Assembly: GCA_029001845.1 (NCBI GenBank) | Contig: JAREWP010000076.1 | Location: forward strand, 1-64,000 | Reading direction: 5' to 3' | DNA from: Candidatus Magnetocorallium paracelense | Lineage (GTDB): Bacteria > Nitrospirota > Thermodesulfovibrionia > Thermodesulfovibrionales > Magnetobacteriaceae | Length of the DNA stretch: 64,000 nt | Shown here: positions 34,558-44,303 of the stretch, piece after piece | How positions within the stretch are numbered: the stretch's first letter is position 1 | Layout of the letters: every line of letters begins with the position of its first letter | Translations under genes and position numbers: made by a program | The notes under the pieces: generated by a model | The model's database searches: none | What the model was told of the DNA's origin: nothing | The model's input: only the letters and a program-made list of their open reading frames with translations

Positions 34558-36336
34558 CTATTCGGCTACTTTGGATTTAATATAAAGCTCTCGTAACTGC
34601 TTTTCGTCCACCTGGGAAGGAGCGTTGCTCAACATGCAATATCCCTTTTGAGTTTTTGGAAAGGCAATCACATCTCTTATAGACTCGGCCCCCGTCATTA
34701 ACATGATCATCCGATCCAGGCCAAGAGCAAGTCCGCCGTGAGGAGGAGCTCCGTATTTAAGGGCATCCAGAAGAAAACCGAACTTACTTTTCGCCTCTTC
34801 ATCGGATATGCCCAGTATTCGAAACATCTTTTTCTGAACATCGCCGGAATGAATACGGATACTTCCGCCGCCTATTTCATTACCATTCAATACAATATCG
34901 TATGACTTTGCTTTTATGGACGAAATTCTGTCTCTATCCGTAATATCCTCCCTGAGCATAAGCTCTATATCTTTGTCAGAGGGAGAAGTAAAGGGGTGGT
35001 GCATGGCCTGGAACCGCGCCTCATCGTCATTCCATTCAAGCAGAGGGTAATCCACAATCCATACGAATTTATTGGGTCCCTTTAACAAATTGTTTCGTTT
35101 GGCGATGTCGAGACGTAATCTGCTTAAAACGTCATTTGTCACTGATTCCCTGTCAGCAACAAAGAGCATCATGTCGCCCGGCGCGGCTTCCAATCTGTCA
35201 GCCATACGTTGGAGAATCTCATTTGGAAAGAATTTTTTAATTGGCGATTCGAAGCCGTCCGTGACCTTTATCCAGGCAAGCCCCTTAGCTCCGTATGACT
35301 GTACCTCTTCTGTAAGCAGATCAACTTCCCTGCGAGAGAGTTCGTTCATATTCTTTCCCAACAGGGCTTTCACCTTGCCACCCTTTTCGATTGCATCGAG
35401 AAAAACCCTGAATTTACAATCAGGCACAAGGTCCGCCATATCTTTCAGTTCCAGACCGAATCTCATGTCCGGTTTATCATTACCGAATCTCTCCATGGAC
35501 TCGTCATAACAAAGCCTCTCTATGGGAGTATCTATCTCCTCGCCATTAATGTCTTTAAAGAGCCCCGATATAAGACCTGTCACCAACTCTATGACATTGT
35601 CAACGGTTACAAATGACATCTCCAGGTCTACCTGCGTAAATTCGGGTTGACGATCCGCTCTCAGGTCTTCGTCCCTGAAGCATTTGACTATTTGAAAATA
35701 CTTGTCCAGTCCGGCAACCATCAATATTTGTTTAAATAACTGCGGAGACTGTGGCAAAGCGAAAAAATGTCCCGGATTCAGCCTGCTTGGCACGAGAAAG
35801 TCCCTCGCCCCCTCGGGAGTGGATTTTGTAAGTACAGGCGTTTCGACTTCGATAAACCCCCTTGCATCAAGGTAATTCCTGACACCTTTATAAACCTTAT
35901 GTCTTTTAATCAGATTGGCGGTCATCTCCGGTCTTCTCATGTCAAGGTATCTGTATTTGAACCTGAGATTTTCCGAAACCTCTTGATCCTCTTCCAGTAC
36001 AAAGGGAAGAACTTCCGATTTATTAAGAATTTCAAGTTTTTCCGCATATATTTCAACCATCCCTGTCGGAATATTTGGATTTTCAGTGCCATCCGGTCTC
36101 TTGCTGACCTTACCGGTAATCGAGATCACATATTCTGACCGCAACGTATGGGCTGTTTCGTGATTCCCCTTAGACACATCGGGGCTGAAAACGATTTGCG
36201 ACACACCGCTTCTGTCTCTGAGATCGATAAAAATCAGCCCCCCGTGGTCCCGCCTTCTGAATACCCAGCCGGCCAGAGTAATCTCTTTACCGATATCGTC
36301 TTCCGTCAATTGGCCGCAATTTTTGTCTCTATACAT
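34558..36336 (-). CDS. aspS: aspartyl-tRNA synthetase
   Basis: A class II synthetase of about 592 residues in bacterial AspS layout. N-terminal OB fold (GWVFRRRDHGGLIFIDLRDR), class II motif 2 around FRDEDLRADRQPEFTQ, inserted GAD domain, motif 3 GLALGLDRMIM. I place the start at 36336 (MYRDKNCGQL) because AGGAGG lies just upstream; a frame extension of 8 residues reaches into a repeat. May charge tRNA-Asp only or also tRNA-Asn. Confidence 0.93.
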   Translation of the reverse strand: MYRDKNCGQLTEDDIGKEITLAGWVFRRRDHGGLIFIDLRDRSGVSQIVFSPDVSKGNHETAHTLRSEYVISITGKVSKRPDGTENPNIPTGMVEIYAEKLEILNKSEVLPFVLEEDQEVSENLRFKYRYLDMRRPEMTANLIKRHKVYKGVRNYLDARGFIEVETPVLTKSTPEGARDFLVPSRLNPGHFFALPQSPQLFKQILMVAGLDKYFQIVKCFRDEDLRADRQPEFTQVDLEMSFVTVDNVIELVTGLISGLFKDINGEEIDTPIERLCYDESMERFGNDKPDMRFGLELKDMADLVPDCKFRVFLDAIEKGGKVKALLGKNMNELSRREVDLLTEEVQSYGAKGLAWIKVTDGFESPIKKFFPNEILQRMADRLEAAPGDMMLFVADRESVTNDVLSRLRLDIAKRNNLLKGPNKFVWIVDYPLLEWNDDEARFQAMHHPFTSPSDKDIELMLREDITDRDRISSIKAKSYDIVLNGNEIGGGSIRIHSGDVQKKMFRILGISDEEAKSKFGFLLDALKYGAPPHGGLALGLDRMIMLMTGAESIRDVIAFPKTQKGYCMLSNAPSQVDEKQLRELYIKSKVAE

Positions 36337-36352
36337 CTTTCCTCCTGCATTC

Positions 36353-36484
36353 AATGTCATTCACTTAAGGAGCAAAGCACCATCCGCCTTCATCGGCTAA
36401 ACTCGAAGGCTCCGCTTCGCTGCGCCTTCTCAAACATGACCCGCTTACGTCGGAAGGTGCTTCACCCCTTAAGTGAATGGTATT
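36353..36484. repeat. 130-bp TIR repeat, family P1, copy 1
   Basis: 132 bp with terminal inverted repeats: AATGTCATTCACTTAAGGAG at one end and AATACCATTCACTTAAGGGG (complement strand) at the other. The interior holds CTCGAAGGCTCCGCTTCGCT. It ends 16 nt before the aspS start, in its 5' leader. Confidence 0.9.
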
Positions 36485-36507
36485 GCTCCTGCATTTATAA
36501 ATAACTG

Positions 36508-37284
36508 TCAAGACCCCTTAAAACTGTGAAAATGTTTTATTTTTCTTAATTCCCACTCTGTAAGCGGAAGCCATTGTCCCGGCTTTAGTGGTTCCAAAGA
36601 TACGCCGCCGATGGATACCCTCATTATTTTAGTTACCTGATATCCTACTTTTTGAGCCATTCTCCTGATCTGTCTCTTTCTGCCTTCATGGAGTGTCATT
36701 TCAATCCAACTGTTTACATCGGTTTTGGTCTTTTTTAACCTTTTTACCTCGGCAGGAGCGGTTATTCCGTCTTCCAGCATCACGCCCCTTCTCAATTTCT
36801 TTATATCTTCCTCATCAACCGCACCTTTCAGTTTCACAAAGTAGGTTTTGGGAATCTTTTTAGAGGGATGGAGCACCCTGTTGGCAAACTCGCCGTCGTT
36901 CGTTAAAATAAGGAGACCCTCGGAATGATAATCCAATCGACCGACAGGATAGATTCTTTCCTTGAATTCCTTTAAAAAATCGATTACCGTCGTCCTGCCT
37001 TCATTGTCGGAAAGAGATGTGATCACCCCTCTGGGTTTATAAAACTTTATATATACTCTTTTTTGCTCTTTTGGACCGACATTTACCAGCTTGCCGCTTA
37101 TTTTTATATGATCCCTGTCAACAATGGCTTTCGTTCCTATTTCCGCTACTCTGCCGTTGACTGTCACCTTGCCCTCCTTTATCCATAACTCGGCGTTTCG
37201 CCTGGAGGTGATTCCAAGGTTCGATATTATTTTTTGCAGTCTCTCTTCCACAATAATCACTGACACGCCTGAGGGAGATATCAT
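36508..37284 (-). CDS. RluB/RsuA-family 23S/16S rRNA pseudouridine synthase
   Basis: A 258-residue protein. N-terminal S4 RNA-binding domain (RRNAELWIKEGKVTVNGR) and catalytic region with GRLDYHSEGLLILTNDG carrying the active-site Asp. The family isomerises specific uridines of rRNA. The first residues from 37284 do not look conserved; a GTG at 37251 (VEERLQKIISNLGI) is a good alternative start. Confidence 0.88.
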   Translation of the reverse strand: MISPSGVSVIIVEERLQKIISNLGITSRRNAELWIKEGKVTVNGRVAEIGTKAIVDRDHIKISGKLVNVGPKEQKRVYIKFYKPRGVITSLSDNEGRTTVIDFLKEFKERIYPVGRLDYHSEGLLILTNDGEFANRVLHPSKKIPKTYFVKLKGAVDEEDIKKLRRGVMLEDGITAPAEVKRLKKTKTDVNSWIEMTLHEGRKRQIRRMAQKVGYQVTKIMRVSIGGVSLEPLKPGQWLPLTEWELRKIKHFHSFKGS

Positions 37285-37474
37285 GATGCCGCGTATACAG
37301 ACAGATATTCACGGATATATTACAGGCGAATAGAAATTATATCATTTTTGAGTGTTTCTTTATACAAAAAATATAAAAAAACAGCAGCAGCCATCAATCT
37401 GTACAGAACTATTGTTTACCCCATTGCTCAATATGTTATAATTTTGCTTCTTTATCTTACAGGAGGTGCTATGT

Positions 37475-38986
37475 ATGAAAATCAGAGGAGACGGCAGAAG
37501 TCAATGGAATAACCAATGGGGTTTTATCGTAGCTGCCGTAGGTTCCGCAATCGGTCTTGGTAATATTTGGCGCTTCAGCTACATGGCCTATGAAAACGGC
37601 GGAGGCGCTTTTTTGATACCCTACTTAGTGGCGCTTTTCACAGCCGGCTTGCCCTTGCTGTTGCTTGAGTTCGTAATCGGACATGAAAGAGTCGGAAGTG
37701 CTCCCTTAGCCTACGCGAAGATTAAAGAGAGGTGGGAATGGCTCGGGTGGTGGGCTGTCACTTTCGTTATGTTCGGGATAATACTCTACTATGTTGTGGT
37801 GATTGCATGGTGCCTTAACTTTTTCTTCCTCTCCTTTAACCTTGGATGGGGGGCCGATCCGAACAGTTTCTTTTTTAAGGATTTTCTCAAGGTATCGGGG
37901 GCTCCGTCGGAGATAGGCGGAATTCGGGAACGTATCCTCCTTGCAACTGTGTTTATATGGTTTTTAAACTGGCTCATCGTCTACAGAGGAGTAGACAGGG
38001 GGATAGAGGTAGCGAACAAGATATTCATGCCCCTTCTCTTCCTTCTCACCGTTGTACTTGTTGTGTGGTCATCGACCCTGGAGGGTATCGGAATCGGACT
38101 TAAAGCCTACATAACTCCCGATTTTTCAAAATTAGCCAAACCAAAAGTCTGGATAGACGCCTACAGTCAAATATTTTATACACTCACTCTCGGCTTCGGC
38201 ATTATGATCGTCTATGCCAGTTATCTTCCCGAAAAAACCAATCTCTCGAAAAGCTCGCTTCTAATCGCATTCCTGAACAGCGGATATTCTCTCTTTGCAG
38301 GCATTGCGACATTTTCCATTCTCGGATACATGGCGACTCAGCAGGGCAAAGAGATATCGGAAGTTGTTTCTCAGAGCATAGGACTTGCCTTTGTCGCATA
38401 TCCCAAAGCTCTCAGCCTCATACCGGGCGGAAATATTTTCGGTGTCATATTTTTCTTTTGTCTTGTTGTAGCGGGCCTTTCATCGGCCATATCGATAATT
38501 GAGGCTTTTGTCAGCGCAATGATCGATAAATTCGATATGAACAGAACTTTTCTGATTACGGTTTTTTCCATACTGGGGCTCCTTGGGTCCATTATCTTCA
38601 CAACGGAAGCAGGTCTGTTATGGCTGGATATCGTCGATCACTTTCTCACGCACTACTGTCTGGTAGCAGTAGGCATTTTGGAGTGCATTCTCGTAGGTTG
38701 GCTTTTCAGACTCGACAGTATGAGGCAATATATAAACAGAATTTCAAGTGTCCATATTGGACCGTGGTGGAACTTTCTCATAAAATTCTTTATCCCCTGT
38801 ATACTTTTAGTAATTTTGATTGGAAACTTATACAGTGAATTAAAAGAACCCTATGAAGGGTATACCTGGTCTTCCCTCTTTTTTATAGGATGGACCTGGA
38901 TAGTGATCACCCTGATTGTTGCATTTATCCTTTCCTCCCGCCCATGGAGGACAAATAAACGGACAGGAGAGGGAAGATCGGAGTAA
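37475..38986 (+). CDS. sodium-dependent transporter (NSS/SNF family)
   Basis: A 503-residue membrane protein with about 12 hydrophobic segments. The hallmark SAIGLGNIWRFSYMAYENGG is near the N-terminus and ENGGGAFLIPYL follows. Imports an amino acid or related amine with sodium. I chose ATG 37475, 8 nt after AGGAGG; the GTG at 37466 lies inside that site. Confidence 0.92.
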   Translation: MKIRGDGRSQWNNQWGFIVAAVGSAIGLGNIWRFSYMAYENGGGAFLIPYLVALFTAGLPLLLLEFVIGHERVGSAPLAYAKIKERWEWLGWWAVTFVMFGIILYYVVVIAWCLNFFFLSFNLGWGADPNSFFFKDFLKVSGAPSEIGGIRERILLATVFIWFLNWLIVYRGVDRGIEVANKIFMPLLFLLTVVLVVWSSTLEGIGIGLKAYITPDFSKLAKPKVWIDAYSQIFYTLTLGFGIMIVYASYLPEKTNLSKSSLLIAFLNSGYSLFAGIATFSILGYMATQQGKEISEVVSQSIGLAFVAYPKALSLIPGGNIFGVIFFFCLVVAGLSSAISIIEAFVSAMIDKFDMNRTFLITVFSILGLLGSIIFTTEAGLLWLDIVDHFLTHYCLVAVGILECILVGWLFRLDSMRQYINRISSVHIGPWWNFLIKFFIPCILLVILIGNLYSELKEPYEGYTWSSLFFIGWTWIVITLIVAFILSSRPWRTNKRTGEGRSE

Positions 38987-39087
38987 ACGCCCATACCCCA
39001 ACCTGTGTGCGATTACTCCGGCGTCTTTGTCGGTTTTCCATCGTTTAGGTGGTGACTCAGGTCTATCCACCGGAACAGAGTATTTTT

Positions 39088-39174
39088 TAACGCAGAGGAC
39101 GCAGAGAGGACTATTTTTTCATTAATTCATTGACTGCTTTTTTTAAAGTTTATCCTCCGCGACCTCTGCGTTAA
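39088..39174. repeat. inverted GCAGAG-type repeat
   Basis: TTAACGCAGAGGACGCAGAG (from 39088) is answered by TCCGCGACCTCTGCGTTAA (to 39174), with CCACCGGAACAG and CACACCGGTTCCGG outside. It is a member of the simple CTCTGCG-type repeats. It lies in the 278-nt gap before the acylphosphatase gene. Confidence 0.6.
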
Positions 39175-39264
39175 AACAGCACCACACCGGTTCCGGTTGA
39201 GCCCATTTTTATAAGTAGGAAAAATATCTATACACCTCTGTAAACTTTTTGATATAATAACGCC

Positions 39265-39549
39265 ATGTCCGAAAACAACGCAAGAGCAAGATTAATTATC
39301 GAAGGCAGGGTTCAGGGTGTGTTTTACAGAGCCTTTACCAGAGAAACCGCTGCTTTTCTTGGACTTAGAGGCTGGGTGAGAAATCTTCCTGACGGCAATG
39401 TAGAGGCTGTACTGGAGGGAGATAAAAAAAGTATTGGCAAAGCCATTGCCAAATGTTACAAGGGCCCGCCGGCAAGCAGAGTAACAAATATCGATATAAA
39501 GTGGGAGGAGTTTACAGCCTCCTATGATACGTTTTCGATCCGCTATTAA
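39265..39549 (+). CDS. acyP: acylphosphatase
   Basis: A 94-residue enzyme hydrolysing acyl phosphates. The motif GRVQGVFYRAFTRETA holds the catalytic Arg; GWVRNLPDGNVEAVLEG holds the catalytic Asn. Length is typical. No strong ribosome site is visible before ATG. Confidence 0.93.
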   Translation: MSENNARARLIIEGRVQGVFYRAFTRETAAFLGLRGWVRNLPDGNVEAVLEGDKKSIGKAIAKCYKGPPASRVTNIDIKWEEFTASYDTFSIRY

Positions 39550-39587
39550 TACCCCGCTTTCCACTGCTCCCCTAAATCCGCAAATTT

Positions 39588-41081
39588 ATGAAAAAATTTA
39601 AATATTTTACATTAATTCTTTTCTTCCTTATCACCATTGCTCTGGCAGTCTTTTACTTTTATAAAAAAGGGTACCTCACCTATCTTTATCAACTGCAAAA
39701 AAGCGACACAAAAGTCAGAGTTGTCGAAAAGACCCCCACCCCTATACCCGACGGCGTCGCCACCTCTCCATGGCCAATGTATATGGGAGCTGCAAAGAGA
39801 GGTGGTGCAAGTCCTTTCGAGGGGCCGGCAAGGGGAGTGGTGAAATGGAAATTTCCGATTAAGGGGCTCATAGAGGCGTCTCCTGTCATAGGACCGGAGG
39901 GAACGATTTATTTTGGCGGAGACAACTCGAAGTTTTATGCCGTTTCTAAATATGGAAAGTTTCTTTGGTCTTTTGACACAAGGGATATAAACAGAAATTC
40001 CGCAGCCATCGCTTCCGACGGCGCCATATATCTCCCTTCAGCCGATCACAGCCTTTACGCGCTCACTTCCAAAGGCAGGATTAAATGGATTTTCCGAACG
40101 GAAGGCAGAGTGAACTCGTCGCCTGCCTTAGACAAAGACGGAACAATATATTTCGGTTCCCACGACAAGCACTTATACGCACTGACACCTTCTGGAACGC
40201 TTAAATGGAAAATACGCCTTGGTACGATCAGTGCATCCTCTCCTGCAATTTCCCAAAATGGAAACATTTATATTGGCTCCTATGACACGTATCTCTATGC
40301 AGTAACCAGAGAGGGAAAACAGGCATGGAGGTTCAAAGCGGACAGCGGTGTCAGAACGACCCCTGCCATTGGCCCCGAAGGGAATGTGTATGTGGGATCG
40401 AGAAAAGGAACATTGTATGCAATTTCACCTGAAGGAAAGGTTATATGGAAATTCGAAACAGGAGATGACATAAGAGCTTCCGTAGCTGTAAGCAAAGAGG
40501 GATCGATTTATGTCGGATCGTGGAATCACTATATTTACGCCTTTAACAGCAGCGGCAAATCTTTATGGAAATATAAGACCGACGGGCCTGTGGAAGCGTC
40601 CCCTGTCGTCGATTCGGCAGGTAACATCTATGCGGGCGCCATAAGCGACGGCATTTATTCTTTTGATCGTTCAGGCAATGTAAGATGGAAGATAAGAGGA
40701 GGAATGCTGAATACCTCTTCTGCAATCGATTATGACAATACTTTATATATTTGCAGGGAGCATCATTTACTCGCAATTGGCGAACCCGATCCCGAGATAG
40801 AGCTGGAATCAGAGGGAGAGAGACGATTTAAGGTGAAAGTAATAAACAACTCCCTTAGAAAACGAAGCGTTGATTTAAGAGTCTTTGTCAGAACAGGCAA
40901 TAGAGAGGCTCTTTCACTGATAAGAGACAAAGTGACAGTAGAGCCAAACGATACAGTCGAAAAATCAATAACACCTCCTTTGAGCCTTCCTAAGGGGAAT
41001 CATTTAATCGTTGCAAGAATCCTCGATCCGACAGAGGGAGAGTTAATTGATGAAATTTATACATTTTACGAAAGCAGGTAA
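39588..41081 (+). CDS. membrane-anchored PQQ-type beta-propeller protein
   Basis: 497 residues. One N-terminal hydrophobic segment (about 5-25) anchors it, followed by a proline-rich linker. Eight or so repeats of the GTIYFGS-x-D-x-x-LYAL-x-x-x-G-x-x-KWxF pattern then form a propeller. Each blade carries the Trp of the PQQ/BamB motif. The last about 85 residues form a beta-sandwich-like tail (RRFKVKVINNSLRKRSVDL). A scaffold or extracellular sensor is possible; no enzymatic PQQ residues were identified. Confidence 0.8.
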   Translation: MKKFKYFTLILFFLITIALAVFYFYKKGYLTYLYQLQKSDTKVRVVEKTPTPIPDGVATSPWPMYMGAAKRGGASPFEGPARGVVKWKFPIKGLIEASPVIGPEGTIYFGGDNSKFYAVSKYGKFLWSFDTRDINRNSAAIASDGAIYLPSADHSLYALTSKGRIKWIFRTEGRVNSSPALDKDGTIYFGSHDKHLYALTPSGTLKWKIRLGTISASSPAISQNGNIYIGSYDTYLYAVTREGKQAWRFKADSGVRTTPAIGPEGNVYVGSRKGTLYAISPEGKVIWKFETGDDIRASVAVSKEGSIYVGSWNHYIYAFNSSGKSLWKYKTDGPVEASPVVDSAGNIYAGAISDGIYSFDRSGNVRWKIRGGMLNTSSAIDYDNTLYICREHHLLAIGEPDPEIELESEGERRFKVKVINNSLRKRSVDLRVFVRTGNREALSLIRDKVTVEPNDTVEKSITPPLSLPKGNHLIVARILDPTEGELIDEIYTFYESR

Positions 41082-41275
41082 GCCGGGCGAATACAACACT
41101 CTTAACGAACCCAAATAAATTATGCAATCCTCAATACTCTTGTTGATGTAGTCTTATTTCTTTGACGCTACCTTTATAATTTTCTTACCAAAGTTTCCTT
41201 TGCTGACCGCTGATAGCTGACTGCTGTTACCCGTTTTATTTGACTTTAAGTATTCATGGTTGTTAGAATTAATAC

Positions 41276-41890
41276 ATGAAAAGCATTATAATTACAATAA
41301 TTTTCTCCTGCCTTTTCTTTCTCCCCGGATACACCGGCGCCGTTGAAAAGGCGGACAAGATATCAGACAGAGAAATCATCGAGTCTCTTGTATCATTAAA
41401 GGAAGGGCAGGCTGCTCTGATTATCCGCATAGATGACACGAACAAACGTATCGATGATATAAACGGACGTATAGATGACCTAAACGGGCGCATTGATGAC
41501 TTAAACGGACGCATTGATGATGTTAAAGGAGAGCTTAACAGTCGTATGGATGACTTAAGAATTGAGTTTAATAGTCGTATTGATAACTTAAAAACTGAGT
41601 TTAATAGTCGTATTGATGATTTAAAAACTGAAATCAATAATCGTATTGATGATTTACGCTCGGAAATGAGAAGTCTTTTTCATGCCATGCAATGGATGTT
41701 TGGTATATTTATAACCCTGTCTCTGGTAATATTGGGATTTATTTTAAGGCTTTTATGGAAAATGCAGAGTAAACAGGTAGAGATAGAGGCAAACCTGGCG
41801 GCGCAAAGGGAAGAAACAGCATTCCTGAAAACTCTTATCGAAAAACTGATTCCTTCCAATCAAACCGCTTCTAAAGTTCTTCACTCATAA
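41276..41890 (+). CDS. coiled-coil membrane protein with heptad and hendecad repeats
   Basis: 204 residues with a signal peptide (cleavage after GYTGA). The middle starts with 7-residue repeats (five units, IDDTNKR to IDDVKGE), then switches to 11-residue repeats (four units of the LNSRMDDLRIE type). A membrane segment follows near residue 143 (FGIFITLSLVILGFIL), then a short helical tail. The DNA carries matching near-tandem repeats at about 41441-41660. Related proteins are often of unknown function. Confidence 0.75.
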   Translation: MKSIIITIIFSCLFFLPGYTGAVEKADKISDREIIESLVSLKEGQAALIIRIDDTNKRIDDINGRIDDLNGRIDDLNGRIDDVKGELNSRMDDLRIEFNSRIDNLKTEFNSRIDDLKTEINNRIDDLRSEMRSLFHAMQWMFGIFITLSLVILGFILRLLWKMQSKQVEIEANLAAQREETAFLKTLIEKLIPSNQTASKVLHS

Positions 41891-42130
41891 TTTGACAATA
41901 CCTGCCAATAAAAACGTAACGATTCAAAGTAAAAAAATATTTGACAGGATGACAGGATAAAAGAAATTTTATATTCTGTTAAATATTTTTCTCTTACTTT
42001 CCTCATCCCCCTCACCCCAACCCTCTTCCCCTTCAAAACTTACCATGTCCCACATCTTTTACCGACACGGGTGTAAAAGGAGTCAAGCTAAAAACAGCAG
42101 TCAGCTATCAGCTATCAGCCTTCAGCTTCT

Positions 42131-43408
42131 GATGGAGGATTTATTATAGTCGGACAGTCACAATCGGACAATAATACCTTAGAACGAGATATATTTATTG
42201 TTAAGACCGATAATGAAGGAACCGAACAATGGAGGAAACATCTTGATATTGAAGATGATGATACGAACCTTCAATATGCATACGATGTTGTGCAGGCACC
42301 TGACGGCGGGTATGTCGTAATAGGCACATTTGGCGCACAGGACTCAGACACAGACGGCTATCTTTTCAAGATAAGACCTGAAGCCCGGAATATCAGAGTT
42401 GATTTCGAAGCCCATGACTTTGGCGATGTCATGGTAAATGAATCTTCAGACTCTTTTACCTTTACAGTAGAAAATAATGGCTCTACAGACCTTACTCTCG
42501 GACAAATAAGCATTGAAGGAAACGATTCTACTGAATTTGAGATTAGCAGAAACACCTGTACAAACACGCTGACGAAAGATGGTGCAAAATGCGAAGTTGA
42601 TGTGATATTTACCCCTGCTTCCACCCTTCCCACCCCCAACAAAAACACCACCTTAGTAATTCCTTCCGATGATCCCGATACAGAGACGGATGAAATGACT
42701 ATTGAGTTAACAGGCAATGCAACTACTCAGCCTTTTACACTTACTGCACAAGTCAACGGAAGCGGAACAATAACCGATACAGGTGGTTTAATTAACTGTG
42801 GTACAGGCGGTACAGATTGTGAAGAAATATATAATTCAGGCACAACGGTAACCTTGTCCGCCGAAGCGGACCCCGGCAGTGTTTTATCCGAATGGTCAGG
42901 CGGAGGATGTTCAGGTAACGGCGATTGTATCGTCACAATTACAGGCGACACCACCGTAACAGCCACCTTTACGGATGAACCGACAGGTGTCCCCCCCGCA
43001 CCTGACATCAAAGTCAACGGCGTAGATAACGATATGGTGATAAAGAGAGATATGGATATCCTGATTACCGTATCCCTGGACCCCGGAGATTGGGAAGGCA
43101 GCTTTGCCGATATGTGGCTCCTCAGCGAGACACCGGGCGGATGGCATTTCTATGAATACGATGAAATCGCAGGCACCGGTGAATGGATTAACGACTACTA
43201 TCCCTTTTGGCAGGGTGAACTCGATTCCGCCGGCACACCGGGCATTGCCGACTCAATTACCATATACGACACAGCTGCAATGGCAACCCCTCCCGATGTA
43301 GGTATATATACATTCTATTTCGCCATAGACGATACAATGAACGGCGTATTCGACAACAATGAAGGCAGCCTTTTCATAGACTCCCTTGAACTCGATATTA
43401 TGTATTAA
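42131..43408 (+). pseudogene. 5'-truncated surface/repeat protein
   Basis: The frame is open from about 42092 but the first ATG or strong start is missing. Homology-like sequence begins abruptly at DGGFIIVGQSQS (42131), directly after AGCTATCAGCTATCAGCC repeats. It contains part of a DGGYVVIG-type repeat, a choice-of-anchor/HYDIN-like Ig domain (FDFGDVM-type: HDFGDVMVNESSDSFTF), a divergent InlB-B-like repeat (SAEADPGSVLSEWSGGGC) and a C-terminal beta-rich domain. The gene has lost its 5' end; a remnant GTG at 42290 could still start a short product. Confidence 0.7.
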
Positions 43409-43516
43409 ACCTATGCAGTTCTGCCCGGTCGCCAAGACCGGGCAGGAAAGTTGAAAAAAACAGAGGGCTGACAGCTGAATGCTGATAGCTGAATGCTGTT
43501 TTTTTGATTAAAATTC

Positions 43517-43840
43517 TTACTTATAACCATCCTCTGACGGATCGTAAATGATTTCTACAAGTCTTCCGTCACCATCGAACTCAAGTCGCCCCTCTCCCTT
43601 GTAAAACCATACAATTCTGCCAATATCAGGTCCCATATAAAAAGGGTTAAGCATATTACCTGTGATCCTGTCGACAGTATCGGTAGGATTTCCAATTAAA
43701 TCCTGCACTTGCGTTTCAGCCATCTCGACCTTAACTTTTGCAAATAAACTATTAGATGGAATAGCTTCTCTGGAATTTGATGAAGCACATCCAAACAAAA
43801 CAAGAAATAATAGAAGAGCAAATAATCTTTTTGCTGTCAT
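43517..43840 (-). CDS. BamE/SmpA-like lipoprotein
   Basis: A 107-residue lipoprotein: signal peptide with lipobox LFGC at residues 15-18. The body has VKVEMAETQVQDLIGNPTDT, the typical OmlA/SmpA pattern, and ends with a beta-hairpin (VWFYKGEGRLEFDGDGRLV). May assist outer-membrane assembly. It stands alone, with P1 repeat copy 2 60 nt upstream. Confidence 0.8.
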   Translation of the reverse strand: MTAKRLFALLLFLVLFGCASSNSREAIPSNSLFAKVKVEMAETQVQDLIGNPTDTVDRITGNMLNPFYMGPDIGRIVWFYKGEGRLEFDGDGRLVEIIYDPSEDGYK

Positions 43841-43900
43841 CCTGTCTCCTTACTAAACATTATATCCGTGTCAAAGACACAATTGGCATCCCCGGACCAA

Positions 43901-44001
43901 CACCATTAACTTAAGGGGTGAAGCACCTTCCGACGGAAGCGGAGCCTTCGAGTTTAGCCGATGAAGGCGGATGGTGCTTTGCTCCTTAAGTTAATGACAT
44001 T
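43901..44001. repeat. TIR repeat family P1, copy 2 (internally shortened)
   Basis: 101 bp, ends CACCATTAACTTAAGGGGTG and complement of AATGTCATTAACTTAAGGAG. About 30 bp in the middle, present in other copies, is missing. It lies 60 nt upstream of the lipoprotein start. Confidence 0.85.
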
Positions 44002-44070
44002 GAGTCCCGGACTGCTGCATTTTCAAGGCATTATAAATTTTTTTTTTCACAGCTTAATAATGACTTCGAT

Positions 44071-44232
44071 AAATTCTACTTTGTCACATTACTCAAAAAG
44101 CAACGTTTATCAATATAAGGACAGGCGGGACGCCTGTCCTCCGGTCTGTAATTGCTAAAATTGTCTGTAAGACAGGCGTCTCGCCTGTCCATGGTCGCTT
44201 GCTTCCCAATCATAATGTGACAAAGAAGAATT
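44071..44232. repeat. 162-bp element with TIRs and inner hairpins
   Basis: Ends AATTCTACTTTGTCACATTA (44072-44091) and its near-complement (44213-44232), 18 of 20 matching. Inside are two hairpins, GGACAGGCGGGACGCCTGTCC (44119-44139, given here as arms GGACAGGCG and CGCCTGTCC) and a GACAGGCG/CGCCTGTC one at 44171-44190. Confidence 0.75.
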
Positions 44233-44303
44233 GAGCAAAGACGACAAAAGATTCGCCCTTACATATCTTTTATTCTCTATTTTGACACCGGAATTCCGAA
44301 TCA

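Noticed and set aside
41441-41660. Near-tandem DNA repeats resembling a CRISPR array
   Set aside because: They are in frame, encode the coiled coil, have no unique spacers and lack cas genes nearby.
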